From NCBI GenBank assembly GCA_904501735.1, contig CAJGBY010000003.1, forward strand, positions 62,001 to 126,000: a DNA stretch of 64,000 bases. The letters are read 5' to 3'. The notes beneath the pieces were generated by a model that had not been told where the DNA came from, searched no databases, and saw only the letters and a program-made list of their open reading frames with translations. The position numbers were made by a program, and so were the translations under genes. Positions 17,406-27,115 of this stretch are shown here, piece after piece. Source of the DNA: an uncultured Muribaculaceae bacterium. GTDB taxonomy: Bacteria > Bacteroidota > Bacteroidia > Bacteroidales > Muribaculaceae. Within the stretch, counting starts at the first letter, position 1. The number at the start of each line of letters is the position of its first letter.

Positions 17406-18404
17406 TTAAAGAGCCTTACCGTCGCTACCAAGAACATTGATGATCTTGTGCTTGTAAAGTTTTTCCATGTTGTCGCGAGCTGGACCTAGGTACTTACGAG
17501 GGTCGAATTCAGCTGGAGATTCAGCGAATACCTTGCGAACAGCAGCAGTCATAGCAAGACGGCTGTCAGAGTCGATGTTGATCTTACAAACAGCGCTCTT
17601 AGCTGATTCACGAAGCCATTCTTCTGGGATACCGATAGCAGCCTTCAAAGCACCACCGTATTGGTTGATAGTTTCAACTTCGTCTTGAGGAACAGAAGAA
17701 GAACCATGAAGTACGATAGGGAATCCAGGAAGCTTTTCTTCAACAGCCTTCAATACATCGAATGCCAATGGAGGAGGACCAATCTTACCGTTTTCGTCCT
17801 TAGTACATTGTTCTGGAGTGAACTTGTAAGCACCATGAGAAGTACCGATAGAGATAGCCAAGCTATCGCAACCTGTGCGAGTGGCGAAGTCGATTACTTC
17901 TTCAGGGTCAGTGTAAGTGTGGTGGTCGCTAGATACTTCGTCTTCAACACCAGCCAATACACCAAGTTCGCCTTCAACAGTTACATCATATTGGTGAGCG
18001 TAGTCAACAACTTGCTTAGTAAGTGCAACATTTTCTTCGTAAGGAAGGTGTGAACCGTCGATCATTACAGAAGAGAAACCGCAGTCGATACAGTCCTTGC
18101 AAAGCTCGAAGCTGTTACCGTGGTCAAGGTGAAGCACGATTTGTGGGTTTTCCCAACCAAGTTCCTTAGCATAAGCTACAGCACCTTGTGCCATATAGCG
18201 AAGAAGAGTAGCGTTAGCGTACTTACGAGCACCGCTTGAAACTTGAAGGATAACAGGAGACTTAGTTTCAGAAGCTGCCTTGATGATAGCTTGAAGTTGC
18301 TCCATATTGTTGAAGTTGAATGCTGGGATAGCATATCCACCTTCGATAGCCTTAGCGAACATATCACGAGTGTTCACAAGACCAAGTTCTTTGTAGTTTA
18401 CCAT
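17406..18404 (-). CDS. fba: Class II fructose-1,6-bisphosphate aldolase
   Basis: Splits fructose-1,6-bisphosphate into two triose phosphates in glycolysis, and runs the reverse in gluconeogenesis. The 332-aa class II (Zn2+) enzyme shows the metal and substrate motifs HLDHGNSFELCKDCI near residue 108, VEGELGVLAGVEDE near 142, IGTSHGAYKF near 185 and LHGSSSVPQDE near 230. Length is normal. It is a single gene with its own -7 element and terminator, and the codon choice suggests high expression. Confidence 0.97.
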   Translation of the reverse strand: MVNYKELGLVNTRDMFAKAIEGGYAIPAFNFNNMEQLQAIIKAASETKSPVILQVSSGARKYANATLLRYMAQGAVAYAKELGWENPQIVLHLDHGNSFELCKDCIDCGFSSVMIDGSHLPYEENVALTKQVVDYAHQYDVTVEGELGVLAGVEDEVSSDHHTYTDPEEVIDFATRTGCDSLAISIGTSHGAYKFTPEQCTKDENGKIGPPPLAFDVLKAVEEKLPGFPIVLHGSSSVPQDEVETINQYGGALKAAIGIPEEWLRESAKSAVCKINIDSDSRLAMTAAVRKVFAESPAEFDPRKYLGPARDNMEKLYKHKIINVLGSDGKAL

Positions 18405-18457
18405 AAACTTTTTATTATAGTGTTGTTTTTAAAAAATATGTTTTTTCAAATTTGTTG

Positions 18458-18465
18458 CAAAGATA
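18458..18465 (-). promoter_or_regulatory. -7 element for fba
   Basis: Minus strand TATCTTTG, 54 bp before the fba ATG. A -33 element is not clear. Confidence 0.6.
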
Positions 18466-18509
18466 GCAAAATATAAGCAATGAATTATGGTTATAAATAA
18501 AAAAAGTAG

Positions 18510-18517
18510 TAATTTTG
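18510..18517 (+). promoter_or_regulatory. -7 element for the glycosyltransferase gene
   Basis: TAATTTTG matches TAnnTTTG and diverges from the fba promoter 45 bp away. The predicted transcript start near 18524 leaves a 49-nt leader before the ATG at 18573. Confidence 0.6.
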
Positions 18518-18572
18518 TGCGGCCTTAGTGCTAAAAGTGAGAAAAGAATCGCGAGATTCTTGTTTTTTTGAT

Positions 18573-19388
18573 ATGATAACAGTATCGATAGTAACATATA
18601 AAACAGATACGGAAGAGCTGAAGCATTGCCTTGGCTCTTTAAATTCGTGTCTTGTTCGCAAGATATATGTTGTGGATAATTCACGCCAACAAGCCACAGC
18701 CGATTTTTGCTCTACTGTTGAGAAGGTGGAGTATATAGGAAGTGATAATGTGGGCTATGGTGCTGGTCATAATATTGCGATACGCAAGGCTAAGAAGCTC
18801 GGAACCAAGTATCACTTGGTGCTCAATAGTGATGTGTACTTCGGCGAAGAGGTGTTGCCAGCGCTTGTGGACTATATGAATGCTAACGAAGATGTGGGCC
18901 AAGTGCAACCTAATATCGTGTATCCTGATGGTACATTGCAATATGGTTGCCGATTGTTGCCTACACCGATAAACCTTATTTCTCGTCGTTTCTTATTCCA
19001 TAGTTGGAACGAGGTAATCAACAAGTCGTTCTTGTTGTATGATTTTGATAGAAAGACACCAATGAATCTGCCTTACCATCAAGGCTCATTTATGCTATTT
19101 AGAACCGATTGCTTCAGAAAGGTGGGCTTGTTTGACGAACGCTTCTTTATGTATCCTGAGGATATAGATATGACTCGTCGTATGCACAAGCATTACCGCA
19201 CCATGTTCTGGCCCGAAGTGACAATAGTTCACGCTCACCGTGCCGCAAGCTACACAAGCCTGCGAATGTTGTGGGTGCACAGCTATAACATGATTAAGTA
19301 TTTCAACAAGTGGGGCTGGGTGTTCGACAAAGAGCGTAGAGAGTGGAATAAGCAAATCCTTAGTAAGGTGAGAAAAAACAAGAAATAA
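18573..19388 (+). CDS. Family 2 glycosyltransferase
   Basis: A 271-aa cytoplasmic GT-A fold enzyme that should add a sugar to a glycan or lipid acceptor. The nucleotide-sugar part begins MITVSIVTYKTDTEELKHCL, followed by IYVVDNSR, NVGYGAGHNIAIRKA and LVLNSDVYFGEEV (DxD-like NSDV). It ends in a basic region after RRMHKHYRTMFWPEVTIVHAHRAAS. This is the rhamnosyltransferase-like subgroup. The frame extends upstream to 18528, but the ATG at 18573 puts the catalytic domain at the N-terminus, as in relatives. It stands alone, so donor and acceptor are unknown. Confidence 0.9.
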   Translation: MITVSIVTYKTDTEELKHCLGSLNSCLVRKIYVVDNSRQQATADFCSTVEKVEYIGSDNVGYGAGHNIAIRKAKKLGTKYHLVLNSDVYFGEEVLPALVDYMNANEDVGQVQPNIVYPDGTLQYGCRLLPTPINLISRRFLFHSWNEVINKSFLLYDFDRKTPMNLPYHQGSFMLFRTDCFRKVGLFDERFFMYPEDIDMTRRMHKHYRTMFWPEVTIVHAHRAASYTSLRMLWVHSYNMIKYFNKWGWVFDKERREWNKQILSKVRKNKK

Positions 19389-19463
19389 TCCTAAAAAGTC
19401 AGGATTAGGAAGAAAAATCTGTGTTTTTAGCGCATATCTGCTGAAAAATCTCGAATTATATTT

Positions 19464-19471
19464 TATCTTTG
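19464..19471 (+). promoter_or_regulatory. -7 element for speA
   Basis: TATCTTTG matches TAnnTTTG; the leader to the speA ATG would be about 70 nt. A -33 element is not clear. Confidence 0.6.
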
Positions 19472-19548
19472 CGTAGCGTTTTTATGCAAACGCTCAACGA
19501 GTAGTTAGTATTATTAATTTAATAACCTGTTAATACATTATTAAAGTA

Positions 19549-21447
19549 ATGAGAAAATGGCGCATTGAAGACAGTGCTGAATTGTATAATGTTAAGGGGT
19601 GGGGTCGTTCTTACTTCTCAATAAATGAAAAAGGGCACGTTCAAGTAACACCAAAAGAAGGCTATGCCGCTGTAGATGTTAAAGATGTTTTAGATGAATT
19701 GCAGTTGCGCGATATCACACCACCAGTGTTGCTGCGTTTTCCCGATATCTTGGACAATCGTATCGAGAAAATCTCAAAGTGCTTCAAGCAAGCATCGGAA
19801 GAATATAAATATAAAGCACAAAACTATATAATCTATCCGATCAAGGTGAATCAAGTGCGCCAAGTAGTTGAAGAACTTGTGGGTCATGGAAAGCGATATA
19901 ATATAGGTCTTGAAGCCGGTTCAAAGCCAGAACTTCATGCAGTACTTGCGCTAAATAATGCCGATAAATCGGTGATTATATGTAACGGTTACAAGGACGA
20001 GAACTACATAGAGCTTGCACTACTTGCTCAAAAGATGGGTCGTTGCATCTATATCGTTGCCGAAAAGCTAAACGAAATAAAATTGATGGCTACTGTGGCT
20101 AAACGCCTTGGTATACGCCCAAATATTGGTGTTCGTATCAAGCTAACAAGCTCGGGTAGCGGAAAATGGGAAGAATCGGGAGGTGATAGCAGTAAGTTCG
20201 GCTTGAACTCAAGCGAATTGCTCGAAGCGCTCGATTACCTTGAAGAAAAAGATATGAAGGACTGCTTGAAGTTGATTCACTTCCACATAGGCAGTCAAAT
20301 CAATAAAATTCGCCATGTGAAGAACGCATTGCGTGAGGCTTGTCAGTTCTATGTTCAATTGAGCAAGATGGGCTTCGGCGTAGAATTTGTGGACATAGGT
20401 GGCGGTCTTGGCGTGGATTACGATGGAACTCGTAGTAGCGCAAGCGAATACAGCATGAACTACTCAATTCAAGAGTATGTGAACGACGCTGTGTCGCAAC
20501 TTGTGGATGTGTGTGATAAGAATGAGTTGAAACACCCAAATATTGTAATAGAATCGGGTCGTTCGCTCACTGCACACCACTCAATTCTTGTACTTGATGT
20601 GCTTGAAACAACACATCTACCAATATGGGACGACGATGATGAAGTGGGCGAAAACGAACACGAACTCGCTCGTGAATTGTACCAAATATGGGATAAATTG
20701 AATCAACAACGCATCTTTGAAAGTTGGCACGACGCATTGCAAATTCGTGAAGAAGCGCTTGACTTGTTTAGCCTTGGTCTATTGGATTTGCGCACTCGTG
20801 CAATGATTGAAAAGCTATTCTGGTCGATAGCTCGTGAAGTGAGCGATATCGCAAATGCCTCAAAACATGCACCAGAAGAATTGCGCAAGGTCATAAAGAT
20901 GCTTCCAGATAAGTATTTCTGTAATTTCTCACTATTCCAGTCGTTGCCTGATTCATGGGCAATCGATCAAGTGTTCCCAATAATGCCACTTGCACGCTTG
21001 GACGAAAAACCAACTCGCCATGCAACTTTGCAAGATATCACATGCGATAGCGATGGTAAGATATGTACTTATGTGTCGTCGCAAGGTGCATCAAACTACC
21101 TTCCTGTGCATCAATTGAAGTCAAATGAGCCATATTATCTTGGTGTGTTCCTTGTGGGTGCATATCAAGAAATTCTTGGCGACATGCACAACTTGTTTGG
21201 CGATACAAATGCGGTGCATATTGATGTGTATAAGGATCACTACGAAATAGACCAAGTAATTGAAGGCGAAACAGTTGCCGAAGTGCTTGAATATGTAGAA
21301 TATAACCCTAAGAAGCTTGTGCGCAATGTGGAAACTTGGGTTACTGCATCAATGAAGAGCGGCAAGATTACGCCAGAAGAAGGTCGCGAATTCTTGAGTA
21401 ATTATCGTTCGGGATTGTACGGCTATACATACTTGGAAAAAGAGTAA
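19549..21447 (+). CDS. speA: Biosynthetic arginine decarboxylase
   Basis: Converts arginine to agmatine, the first step of one route to polyamines. The 632-aa PLP enzyme of the alanine-racemase fold carries the PLP lysine in IIYPIKVNQVRQVVEE near residue 100, a substrate/PLP segment FHIGSQINKI near 246, and GGGLGVDYDGTRS near 285. The C-terminal domain contains VFLVGAYQEILGDMHNLFGD, typical of SpeA. Length is normal. truA follows after 6 bp on the same strand, so they are likely co-transcribed. Confidence 0.96.
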   Translation: MRKWRIEDSAELYNVKGWGRSYFSINEKGHVQVTPKEGYAAVDVKDVLDELQLRDITPPVLLRFPDILDNRIEKISKCFKQASEEYKYKAQNYIIYPIKVNQVRQVVEELVGHGKRYNIGLEAGSKPELHAVLALNNADKSVIICNGYKDENYIELALLAQKMGRCIYIVAEKLNEIKLMATVAKRLGIRPNIGVRIKLTSSGSGKWEESGGDSSKFGLNSSELLEALDYLEEKDMKDCLKLIHFHIGSQINKIRHVKNALREACQFYVQLSKMGFGVEFVDIGGGLGVDYDGTRSSASEYSMNYSIQEYVNDAVSQLVDVCDKNELKHPNIVIESGRSLTAHHSILVLDVLETTHLPIWDDDDEVGENEHELARELYQIWDKLNQQRIFESWHDALQIREEALDLFSLGLLDLRTRAMIEKLFWSIAREVSDIANASKHAPEELRKVIKMLPDKYFCNFSLFQSLPDSWAIDQVFPIMPLARLDEKPTRHATLQDITCDSDGKICTYVSSQGASNYLPVHQLKSNEPYYLGVFLVGAYQEILGDMHNLFGDTNAVHIDVYKDHYEIDQVIEGETVAEVLEYVEYNPKKLVRNVETWVTASMKSGKITPEEGREFLSNYRSGLYGYTYLEKE

Positions 21448-21453
21448 TAGTAG

Positions 21454-22194
21454 ATGCGTTATTTTTTGAAATTGGCTTATAACGGTGCGAATTACCATGG
21501 TTGGCAGTCGCAACCCAATGCCGAGTCGGTGCAAGAATGTATCGAAAAGACGTTGTCGATGGTGCTTCGTGAGCCGATAGCAATTACAGGAGCAGGAAGA
21601 ACCGATGCAGGTGTGAATGCTGCTGTGATGTATGCACACTTTGATGTGAATGAGCCATTGAAAGATACGACTACACTCGTGATGCGCTTGAATAGCATTC
21701 TGGGTAAAGATATAGCAATATATGATGTGTTGCCAGTGCATGATGACGCACATGCTCGATTTGATGCTACTGCTCGCACATATAAGTATTTTGTACATAC
21801 CGAGAAATCACCGTTCCTTTATCCGTTCAGTTGGAAGTCGACATGCAAACTTGATTTTGACTTGATGAATGAAGCAGCAGAGTTGCTGAAAGGGTATACC
21901 GATTTCACGAGTTTCTCGAAGCTACATACCGATGTAGCAACCAATAATTGCAAGATTACTCATGCTCGATGGGAGCAAGAGGGCGGTCAGTGGGTGTTTA
22001 CCATTACAGCCGACAGATTTCTTCGCAATATGGTGCGTGCGATAGTGGGTACGCTTGTAGATGTGGGGCGTGGAAAACTTACGATAGAGCAATTTTGCCA
22101 AGTGATAGAGAAGAAGGACCGTTGTAGCGCAGGCACATCGATGCCAGGTAACGCGTTGTTCTTGTGGAAGGTTGAGTATCCTTATATTTTTTGA
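21454..22194 (+). CDS. truA: tRNA pseudouridine(38-40) synthase
   Basis: TruA isomerises uridines 38-40 in the anticodon arm of several tRNAs. The 246-aa protein begins MRYFLKLAYNGANYHGWQSQ and has the catalytic aspartate in GAGRTDAGVNA near residue 51. DATARTYKYFV and FLRNMVRAIVGTLVDVGRG are further family blocks. Length is normal. It follows speA by 6 bp and is closed by the two-way hairpin at 22236-22265. Confidence 0.96.
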   Translation: MRYFLKLAYNGANYHGWQSQPNAESVQECIEKTLSMVLREPIAITGAGRTDAGVNAAVMYAHFDVNEPLKDTTTLVMRLNSILGKDIAIYDVLPVHDDAHARFDATARTYKYFVHTEKSPFLYPFSWKSTCKLDFDLMNEAAELLKGYTDFTSFSKLHTDVATNNCKITHARWEQEGGQWVFTITADRFLRNMVRAIVGTLVDVGRGKLTIEQFCQVIEKKDRCSAGTSMPGNALFLWKVEYPYIF

Positions 22195-22235
22195 TAAAAA
22201 ACAAGAAACAGTCTAACAAGGAGATTTTAATAAGA

Positions 22236-22265
22236 GAAGAGGTTGTCAGCAATGACAACCTCTTT
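22236..22265. terminator. Two-way terminator
   Basis: An 11-bp perfect stem (22238-22248 with 22253-22263) with a GCAA loop lies between convergent truA and the T9SS cargo gene. Confidence 0.85.
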
Positions 22266-22284
22266 CTGTGTTATGGGGCTGTGG

Positions 22285-23454
22285 TTATAGAACAACTTTC
22301 GAAGTCTTGTTGCCTTGACGCTTGATGAAGATACCCTTTGAAGGAAGGGCAACCTTCATACCTTGTAGGTTGAAATACTCGGCAGGGGAGTTGCTGTCGA
22401 TAACAGCATCTTCAATGCCCGAAGGGATGGTTACATCGTCCAACTTGGCAGTGCGAATAGCGCTGTTGTCCCATTTATTGAACTCAAGATTGTCGAAGTA
22501 TAGGTCGCCATGCCATTCTTTATTCACGCCCGATTCGTTGACATGACGCAAGAAGAAGCTATCGAAACGCCAAGCCGAACTTAGTACATCGGTGCCAGAG
22601 AATGCAGCGTAATTGTCGTTCTTCAAATCCCACGTAACAAGTTTCCAACCGCGGAAATCAATCATAGTTTGTGGTTCTTGATACTTCAAACCGCCGCTGC
22701 TTGATGTAGCGCGAAGCATAGCTGAAACAGAGTTGTTGGAAGCGTCGCCGTAAAGCCAGAATGTTAATATTCCATTAGTGTTGCTGTGAGAAGTTGTGCT
22801 ACCCAAGCTGTAATATTCGCGTATTTGCCATATACCATCGGCTGAAGAAGGGTCGAAAGTGTAGTGCAACCAACAGCTTGAGTTGCTTGCTTGGCTTGCA
22901 GTGATAGCCGAAGAAGAAGTCCAAGTGTTGCCGTCTTCGTCGGAAACCAATCCCTTAGTAGAGCCCGAGCCGTTAGGTATCCACCAATTAGAAGTGTTGT
23001 CGAGCGCAAGCACAGTTTCTTGTGCAGTTTGTGGGCGGTATTCGCTAAGAAAACGGAAGAAGAAATCGTCGGTAGGATTGCCATAAAGGTCGTTCAAGCC
23101 ACCTTTGACAGTAACCAAGAATGCTTTGTCGAGAGGAAGGTCGTTGTTGAAATAGAAGTGAAGAACCGACTTGTTGCGCACAACAGCGTGGGTTAGTTTA
23201 CCTGCGTATTCATTGCCAGCAGCATCGGTAACAGTGATGCAGTTGCCATTCTTGTCTTCGTCCCAGTTCAATTCTTTGTCGTACTCAATGCGAATCACTG
23301 GGCGAAGAGTGTAAACAACCTCACCGCTGATAGCAGGGTCGGTAGAAACCACAACTGGAGCAGTGATGTCAGGCTCGCTTGCGCTGCGATGTTGAGCGAA
23401 AGTCAATCCACAACACATTACAATAGCCAAAGTCATGAGTAATTGTCGTTTCAT
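22285..23454 (-). CDS. Secreted T9SS cargo-type protein with Ig-like domain
   Basis: A 389-aa protein starting at the ATG at 23454 (signal peptide MKRQLLMTLAIVMCCGLTFAQ); the frame extends to 23532 without a better start. Residues about 35-130 look like a Big_5 (SbsA-type) Ig-like domain (RPVIRIEYDKELNW, GLNDLYGNPTDDFFFRF). The middle is a jelly-roll-like region rich in W, S and N. The C-terminus, EYFNLQGMKVALPSKGIFIK followed by GNKTSKVVL, matches the T9SS type A sorting signal common in Prevotella-like Bacteroidales. It is therefore a likely PorU/PorV client. The function of the middle part is unknown. Confidence 0.8.
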   Translation of the reverse strand: MKRQLLMTLAIVMCCGLTFAQHRSASEPDITAPVVVSTDPAISGEVVYTLRPVIRIEYDKELNWDEDKNGNCITVTDAAGNEYAGKLTHAVVRNKSVLHFYFNNDLPLDKAFLVTVKGGLNDLYGNPTDDFFFRFLSEYRPQTAQETVLALDNTSNWWIPNGSGSTKGLVSDEDGNTWTSSSAITASQASNSSCWLHYTFDPSSADGIWQIREYYSLGSTTSHSNTNGILTFWLYGDASNNSVSAMLRATSSSGGLKYQEPQTMIDFRGWKLVTWDLKNDNYAAFSGTDVLSSAWRFDSFFLRHVNESGVNKEWHGDLYFDNLEFNKWDNSAIRTAKLDDVTIPSGIEDAVIDSNSPAEYFNLQGMKVALPSKGIFIKRQGNKTSKVVL

Positions 23455-23546
23455 TGTAGTAGGTTGTTCGTTTATAGGTTTAATAGATATTGTTATGATT
23501 GTAAAGTTAAGGTATAATATTTGATTTTTCAAGATTTAAGAAAAAT

Positions 23547-23580
23547 AAAAAGCCGTAGAGAATTATTCTCTACGACTTTT
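23547..23580 (-). terminator. Terminator after secA
   Basis: Long near-perfect hairpin (9-bp core 23554-23562 with 23566-23574, flanked by A and T tracts) just past the secA stop. Confidence 0.75.
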
Positions 23581-23606
23581 CGCGAATATATAAATGGAAA
23601 TTTTAA

Positions 23607-26600
23607 TTATTCGTTTTTGCCATGGCAGTTCTTGAATTTCTTGCCACTACCACAAGGACATGGATCGTTGCGACCAACACGAGGACCTGAAACGATAGGC
23701 GAAACAGGGCGTTGTGGACCTTGAGGAGCAGAAGCGGCAGCGCGTTGAGCTTCGGCACCTGGATAAGCTTCGCGAGAAGTGCGATATTGAGGTGCTTGAG
23801 GACGCAAAGGCTGTGCAAGAGCTTGTTGAGCTTGTGCTTGAGCTTCTTCAGGATTTTCAGGAACAATGATTTGTCCACGCATCAACTTAGACACCGAACC
23901 AGCATTCATAGTGTTGAGCATGTTGGTGAATAGGTTGAACGATTCGATCTTGTAGATTACAAGCGGATCTTTTTGTTCGTAGCTTGCGTTTTGCACTGAG
24001 TGGCGCAATTCGTCAAGTTCGCGCAAGTGTTCTTTCCACACATTGTCGATAGTCATAAGAAGAACAGCCTTTTGCCAAGCCTTAGCGATAGACTTGCAAT
24101 TAGTGTTGTAGGCTTCTTCAACATCGGTCATGATGCGGTAGCCACGCTTACCGTCGGTGATAGGCACTTGCATAAGACCCTTAGCACCGTGTTCTTCAAC
24201 GATAGTCTTCACAACAGGCATAGCCACTTCGGCGATGTAGTCGGATTTGCGATTGAATACTTCGACAGCATAGCGATATATTGCATCAATCTTAGAGTCT
24301 TTGTCCATCTTAGCAAATTCTTCTTCCTTGAAAGGTACTTCCATTGCGAAAGTAGAAAGTACTTGCATCTTCAAGTCGTCGAAGTCGCTAGGAGAATTGT
24401 ATTTTTCGACCAAGTTGTTAGCACAGTCGTAGATCATGTTCAAGATGTCGACACCCATGCGTTCACCAATCAAAGCGTGGTGACGGCGGTTGTAAACGGC
24501 GTTGCGTTGATTGTTCATCACATCGTCGTAGTCTACCAAGTGCTTACGCACACCAAAGTGATTTTCTTCAACGCGCTTTTGAGCGTTTTCGATTGACTTA
24601 GTAATCATTGACGATTCAAGCATTTCGCCTTCCTTGAATCCGAAGCTATCGAGACGCTTGATCATGCTATCAGAAACGAACTTACGCATCAAGTCGTCTT
24701 CGAAAGATACATAGAATACAGAAGAACCCTTATCGCCTTGACGACCAGCACGACCACGCAACTGACGGTCGACGCGACGAGATTCGTGGCGTTCGGTACC
24801 GATGATAGCAAGACCACCAGCAGCTTCAACTTCAGGAGTAAGCTTGATGTCGGTACCACGACCAGCCATGTTGGTAGCGATAGTAACCACACCAGGACGA
24901 CCAGCTTGTGCTACGATGTCGGCTTCCTTTTGGTGAAGTTTAGCATTAAGTACATTGTGTGGAATGCGACGCACAGTAAGCATACGGCTCAAGAGCTCAG
25001 AGATTTCTACTGAAGTGGTACCCACAAGAACTGGGCGACCCTTTTCGAGCATAGCTTGAACTTCTTCGATAACGGCGTTGTATTTTTCCTTCTTAGTGCG
25101 ATAAACGCGGTCGTTCATGTCGATGCGTTGCACAGGACGGTTAGTAGGGATTGTAACAACATCAAGTTTGTAGATATCCCAGAATTCACCAGCTTCAGTT
25201 TCGGCAGTACCAGTCATACCCGCAAGCTTGTGGTACATACGGAAGTAGTTTTGCAAAGTGATAGTAGCAAATGTTTGAGTAGCTGCTTCCACCTTTACAT
25301 TTTCCTTAGCTTCGATAGCTTGGTGTAGACCATCGCTATAACGACGACCTTCCATAATACGACCAGTTTGTTCGTCTACGATCTTAACCTTACCATCTTC
25401 GCTCACCACATATTCAACATCTTTAGAGAATAGAGTGTAAGCCTTAAGAAGTTGGTTCACAGTGTGAACGCGTTCAGCCTTAACAGCATAGTCTGCCATA
25501 AGTTCGTCCTTCTTAGCGATCTTTTCGGTGTCGCTGATGGCTTCGTTTTCAACTGCAGAAAGTTGAGAAGCGATGTCAGGAAGTACGAAGAACTTAGGAT
25601 CGTTGATGCGACCAGTAAGGATGTCGATACCCTTGTCGGTCAAGTGTACGCTATTGTTCTTTTCGTCGATAACGAAGTAAAGAGGGTCGGTAACGATGTG
25701 CATTTCGCGGTTGTTGTCCTGCATGTAGTGAGCTTCGGTAGCAAGCATAGCAGGCTTCACACCTTCTTGGCTCAAGAACTTGATAAGAGGACCATATTTA
25801 GGAAGTCCCTTGTAAGCGCGATAAAGTTTAAGCGAACCTTCTTTTACCTTTTCCTTGTCGTCGCTTGCCATAAGGTTCTTAGCTTCAACAAGAAGGTCGG
25901 TAACAAGACGGCGTTGTGCGTTGTACACATTTTCTACATTTTGACGGAACTCCAAGAATAGTTGGTCGTCGCCCTTAGGCACAGGACCAGCGATGATAAG
26001 AGGAGTACGCGCGTCGTCGATAAGAACTGAGTCGACCTCATCGACAATAGCATAGTTGTGAGGGCGTTGCACCAATTCTTCTGGAGCCATCGCCATATTG
26101 TCGCGCAAGTAGTCGAAACCAAATTCGTTGTTAGTACCGAAAGTGATGTCGGAGTTGTAGGCAGCGCGTCTTTCGGCAGAGTTAGGTTGAGTCTTGTCGA
26201 TACAAGCTACCGATAGACCGTGGAACATATACAAAGGTCCCATCCATTCCGAGTCACGCTTAGCAAGGTAGTCGTTGACAGTAACGACATGCACGCCATT
26301 ACCAGTCAATGCGTTAAGGAATACTGGAAGAGTAGCAACAAGAGTCTTACCTTCACCAGTTGCCATTTCGGCAATCTTACCCTTGCTGTCCTTACCGTTA
26401 CCGTTGTCGTTAAGAACGATACCACCGATAAGCTGAACATCGTAGTGAACCATAGTCCAAGTGATTTCGTTACCACCAGCTACCCAATGGTTCTTATAGT
26501 AAGCCTTATCGCCTTCGATAGAGATGAAGTCCTTGCCTTGAGCAGCGAGTTCGCGGTCGAATTGAGTGGCTGTAACCTCGATAGTTTCATTTTCTTTGAA

Positions 26601-26960
26601 ACGACGAGCAGTGTCCTTAACGATAGCAAACACAAGTGGAAGCACTTTCTTAAGTTCCACTTCCAAGTCTTCAAGGATTTCCTTGTTCAACTTATCAATT
26701 TCTTCCCAAAGTGGTTCGCGCTTTTCGTAGTCGAGAGTTTCGACTTCTTCTTTGAGCGCAGCTACTTTGTCACGCTTAGTTTGCACGCTTGCACGAAGTT
26801 GAGCTTTTACTTCGTCGATTTTAGCACGCAGTTCGTCGTGTGATAGTTTTTCCAATGTTGGATAAATCGCTAAAATGCTGTCGAGCACTGGACGGATTTC
26901 ACGCAAGTCACGATCGGATTTGCTACCGAATAGCGATTTTAAAAAGTCTACGAATCCCAT
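23607..26960 (-). CDS. secA: Preprotein translocase ATPase SecA
   Basis: SecA drives export of unfolded proteins through SecYEG. The 1117-aa size is typical for Bacteroidetes, which carry an insertion compared with E. coli. Motifs include the Walker A segment MATGEGKTLVATLPVFLNAL, the Walker B region IVDEVDSVLIDDARTPLI, and TNMAGRGTDIKL in the second motor domain. The C-terminal tail ends in the zinc-binding SEC-C motif GRNDPCPCGSGKKFKNCHG, preceded by a low-complexity A/Q/P-rich linker. It has its own -7 element (27070-27077) and terminator. T9SS cargo and the many signal-peptide proteins here depend on this step. Confidence 0.98.
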   Translation of the reverse strand: MGFVDFLKSLFGSKSDRDLREIRPVLDSILAIYPTLEKLSHDELRAKIDEVKAQLRASVQTKRDKVAALKEEVETLDYEKREPLWEEIDKLNKEILEDLEVELKKVLPLVFAIVKDTARRFKENETIEVTATQFDRELAAQGKDFISIEGDKAYYKNHWVAGGNEITWTMVHYDVQLIGGIVLNDNGNGKDSKGKIAEMATGEGKTLVATLPVFLNALTGNGVHVVTVNDYLAKRDSEWMGPLYMFHGLSVACIDKTQPNSAERRAAYNSDITFGTNNEFGFDYLRDNMAMAPEELVQRPHNYAIVDEVDSVLIDDARTPLIIAGPVPKGDDQLFLEFRQNVENVYNAQRRLVTDLLVEAKNLMASDDKEKVKEGSLKLYRAYKGLPKYGPLIKFLSQEGVKPAMLATEAHYMQDNNREMHIVTDPLYFVIDEKNNSVHLTDKGIDILTGRINDPKFFVLPDIASQLSAVENEAISDTEKIAKKDELMADYAVKAERVHTVNQLLKAYTLFSKDVEYVVSEDGKVKIVDEQTGRIMEGRRYSDGLHQAIEAKENVKVEAATQTFATITLQNYFRMYHKLAGMTGTAETEAGEFWDIYKLDVVTIPTNRPVQRIDMNDRVYRTKKEKYNAVIEEVQAMLEKGRPVLVGTTSVEISELLSRMLTVRRIPHNVLNAKLHQKEADIVAQAGRPGVVTIATNMAGRGTDIKLTPEVEAAGGLAIIGTERHESRRVDRQLRGRAGRQGDKGSSVFYVSFEDDLMRKFVSDSMIKRLDSFGFKEGEMLESSMITKSIENAQKRVEENHFGVRKHLVDYDDVMNNQRNAVYNRRHHALIGERMGVDILNMIYDCANNLVEKYNSPSDFDDLKMQVLSTFAMEVPFKEEEFAKMDKDSKIDAIYRYAVEVFNRKSDYIAEVAMPVVKTIVEEHGAKGLMQVPITDGKRGYRIMTDVEEAYNTNCKSIAKAWQKAVLLMTIDNVWKEHLRELDELRHSVQNASYEQKDPLVIYKIESFNLFTNMLNTMNAGSVSKLMRGQIIVPENPEEAQAQAQQALAQPLRPQAPQYRTSREAYPGAEAQRAAASAPQGPQRPVSPIVSGPRVGRNDPCPCGSGKKFKNCHGKNE

Positions 26961-27069
26961 TTTATATTTGTTTTTTGTTTTTTCAGTAATTAAAAGGCTT
27001 AAAGTACCCCATTTAGCCCAACTTTAGATGCTAAAGTGAGCAAAAAGGGCAAAAAGCACCAATATTTTG

Positions 27070-27077
27070 CAAAGATA
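27070..27077 (-). promoter_or_regulatory. -7 element for secA
   Basis: Minus strand TATCTTTG, 110 bp before the secA ATG; a TTG at 27101-27103 is 23 bp upstream, somewhat far. Confidence 0.5.
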
Positions 27078-27115
27078 ATGAAATGTTGCGTAAAACCACG
27101 CAATTAAGTGGTCTT

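Noticed and set aside
23712..26843. Several plus-strand frames of 70-207 aa opposite secA
   Set aside because: They are shadows of a highly biased coding gene, with no start context, domain or independent support.
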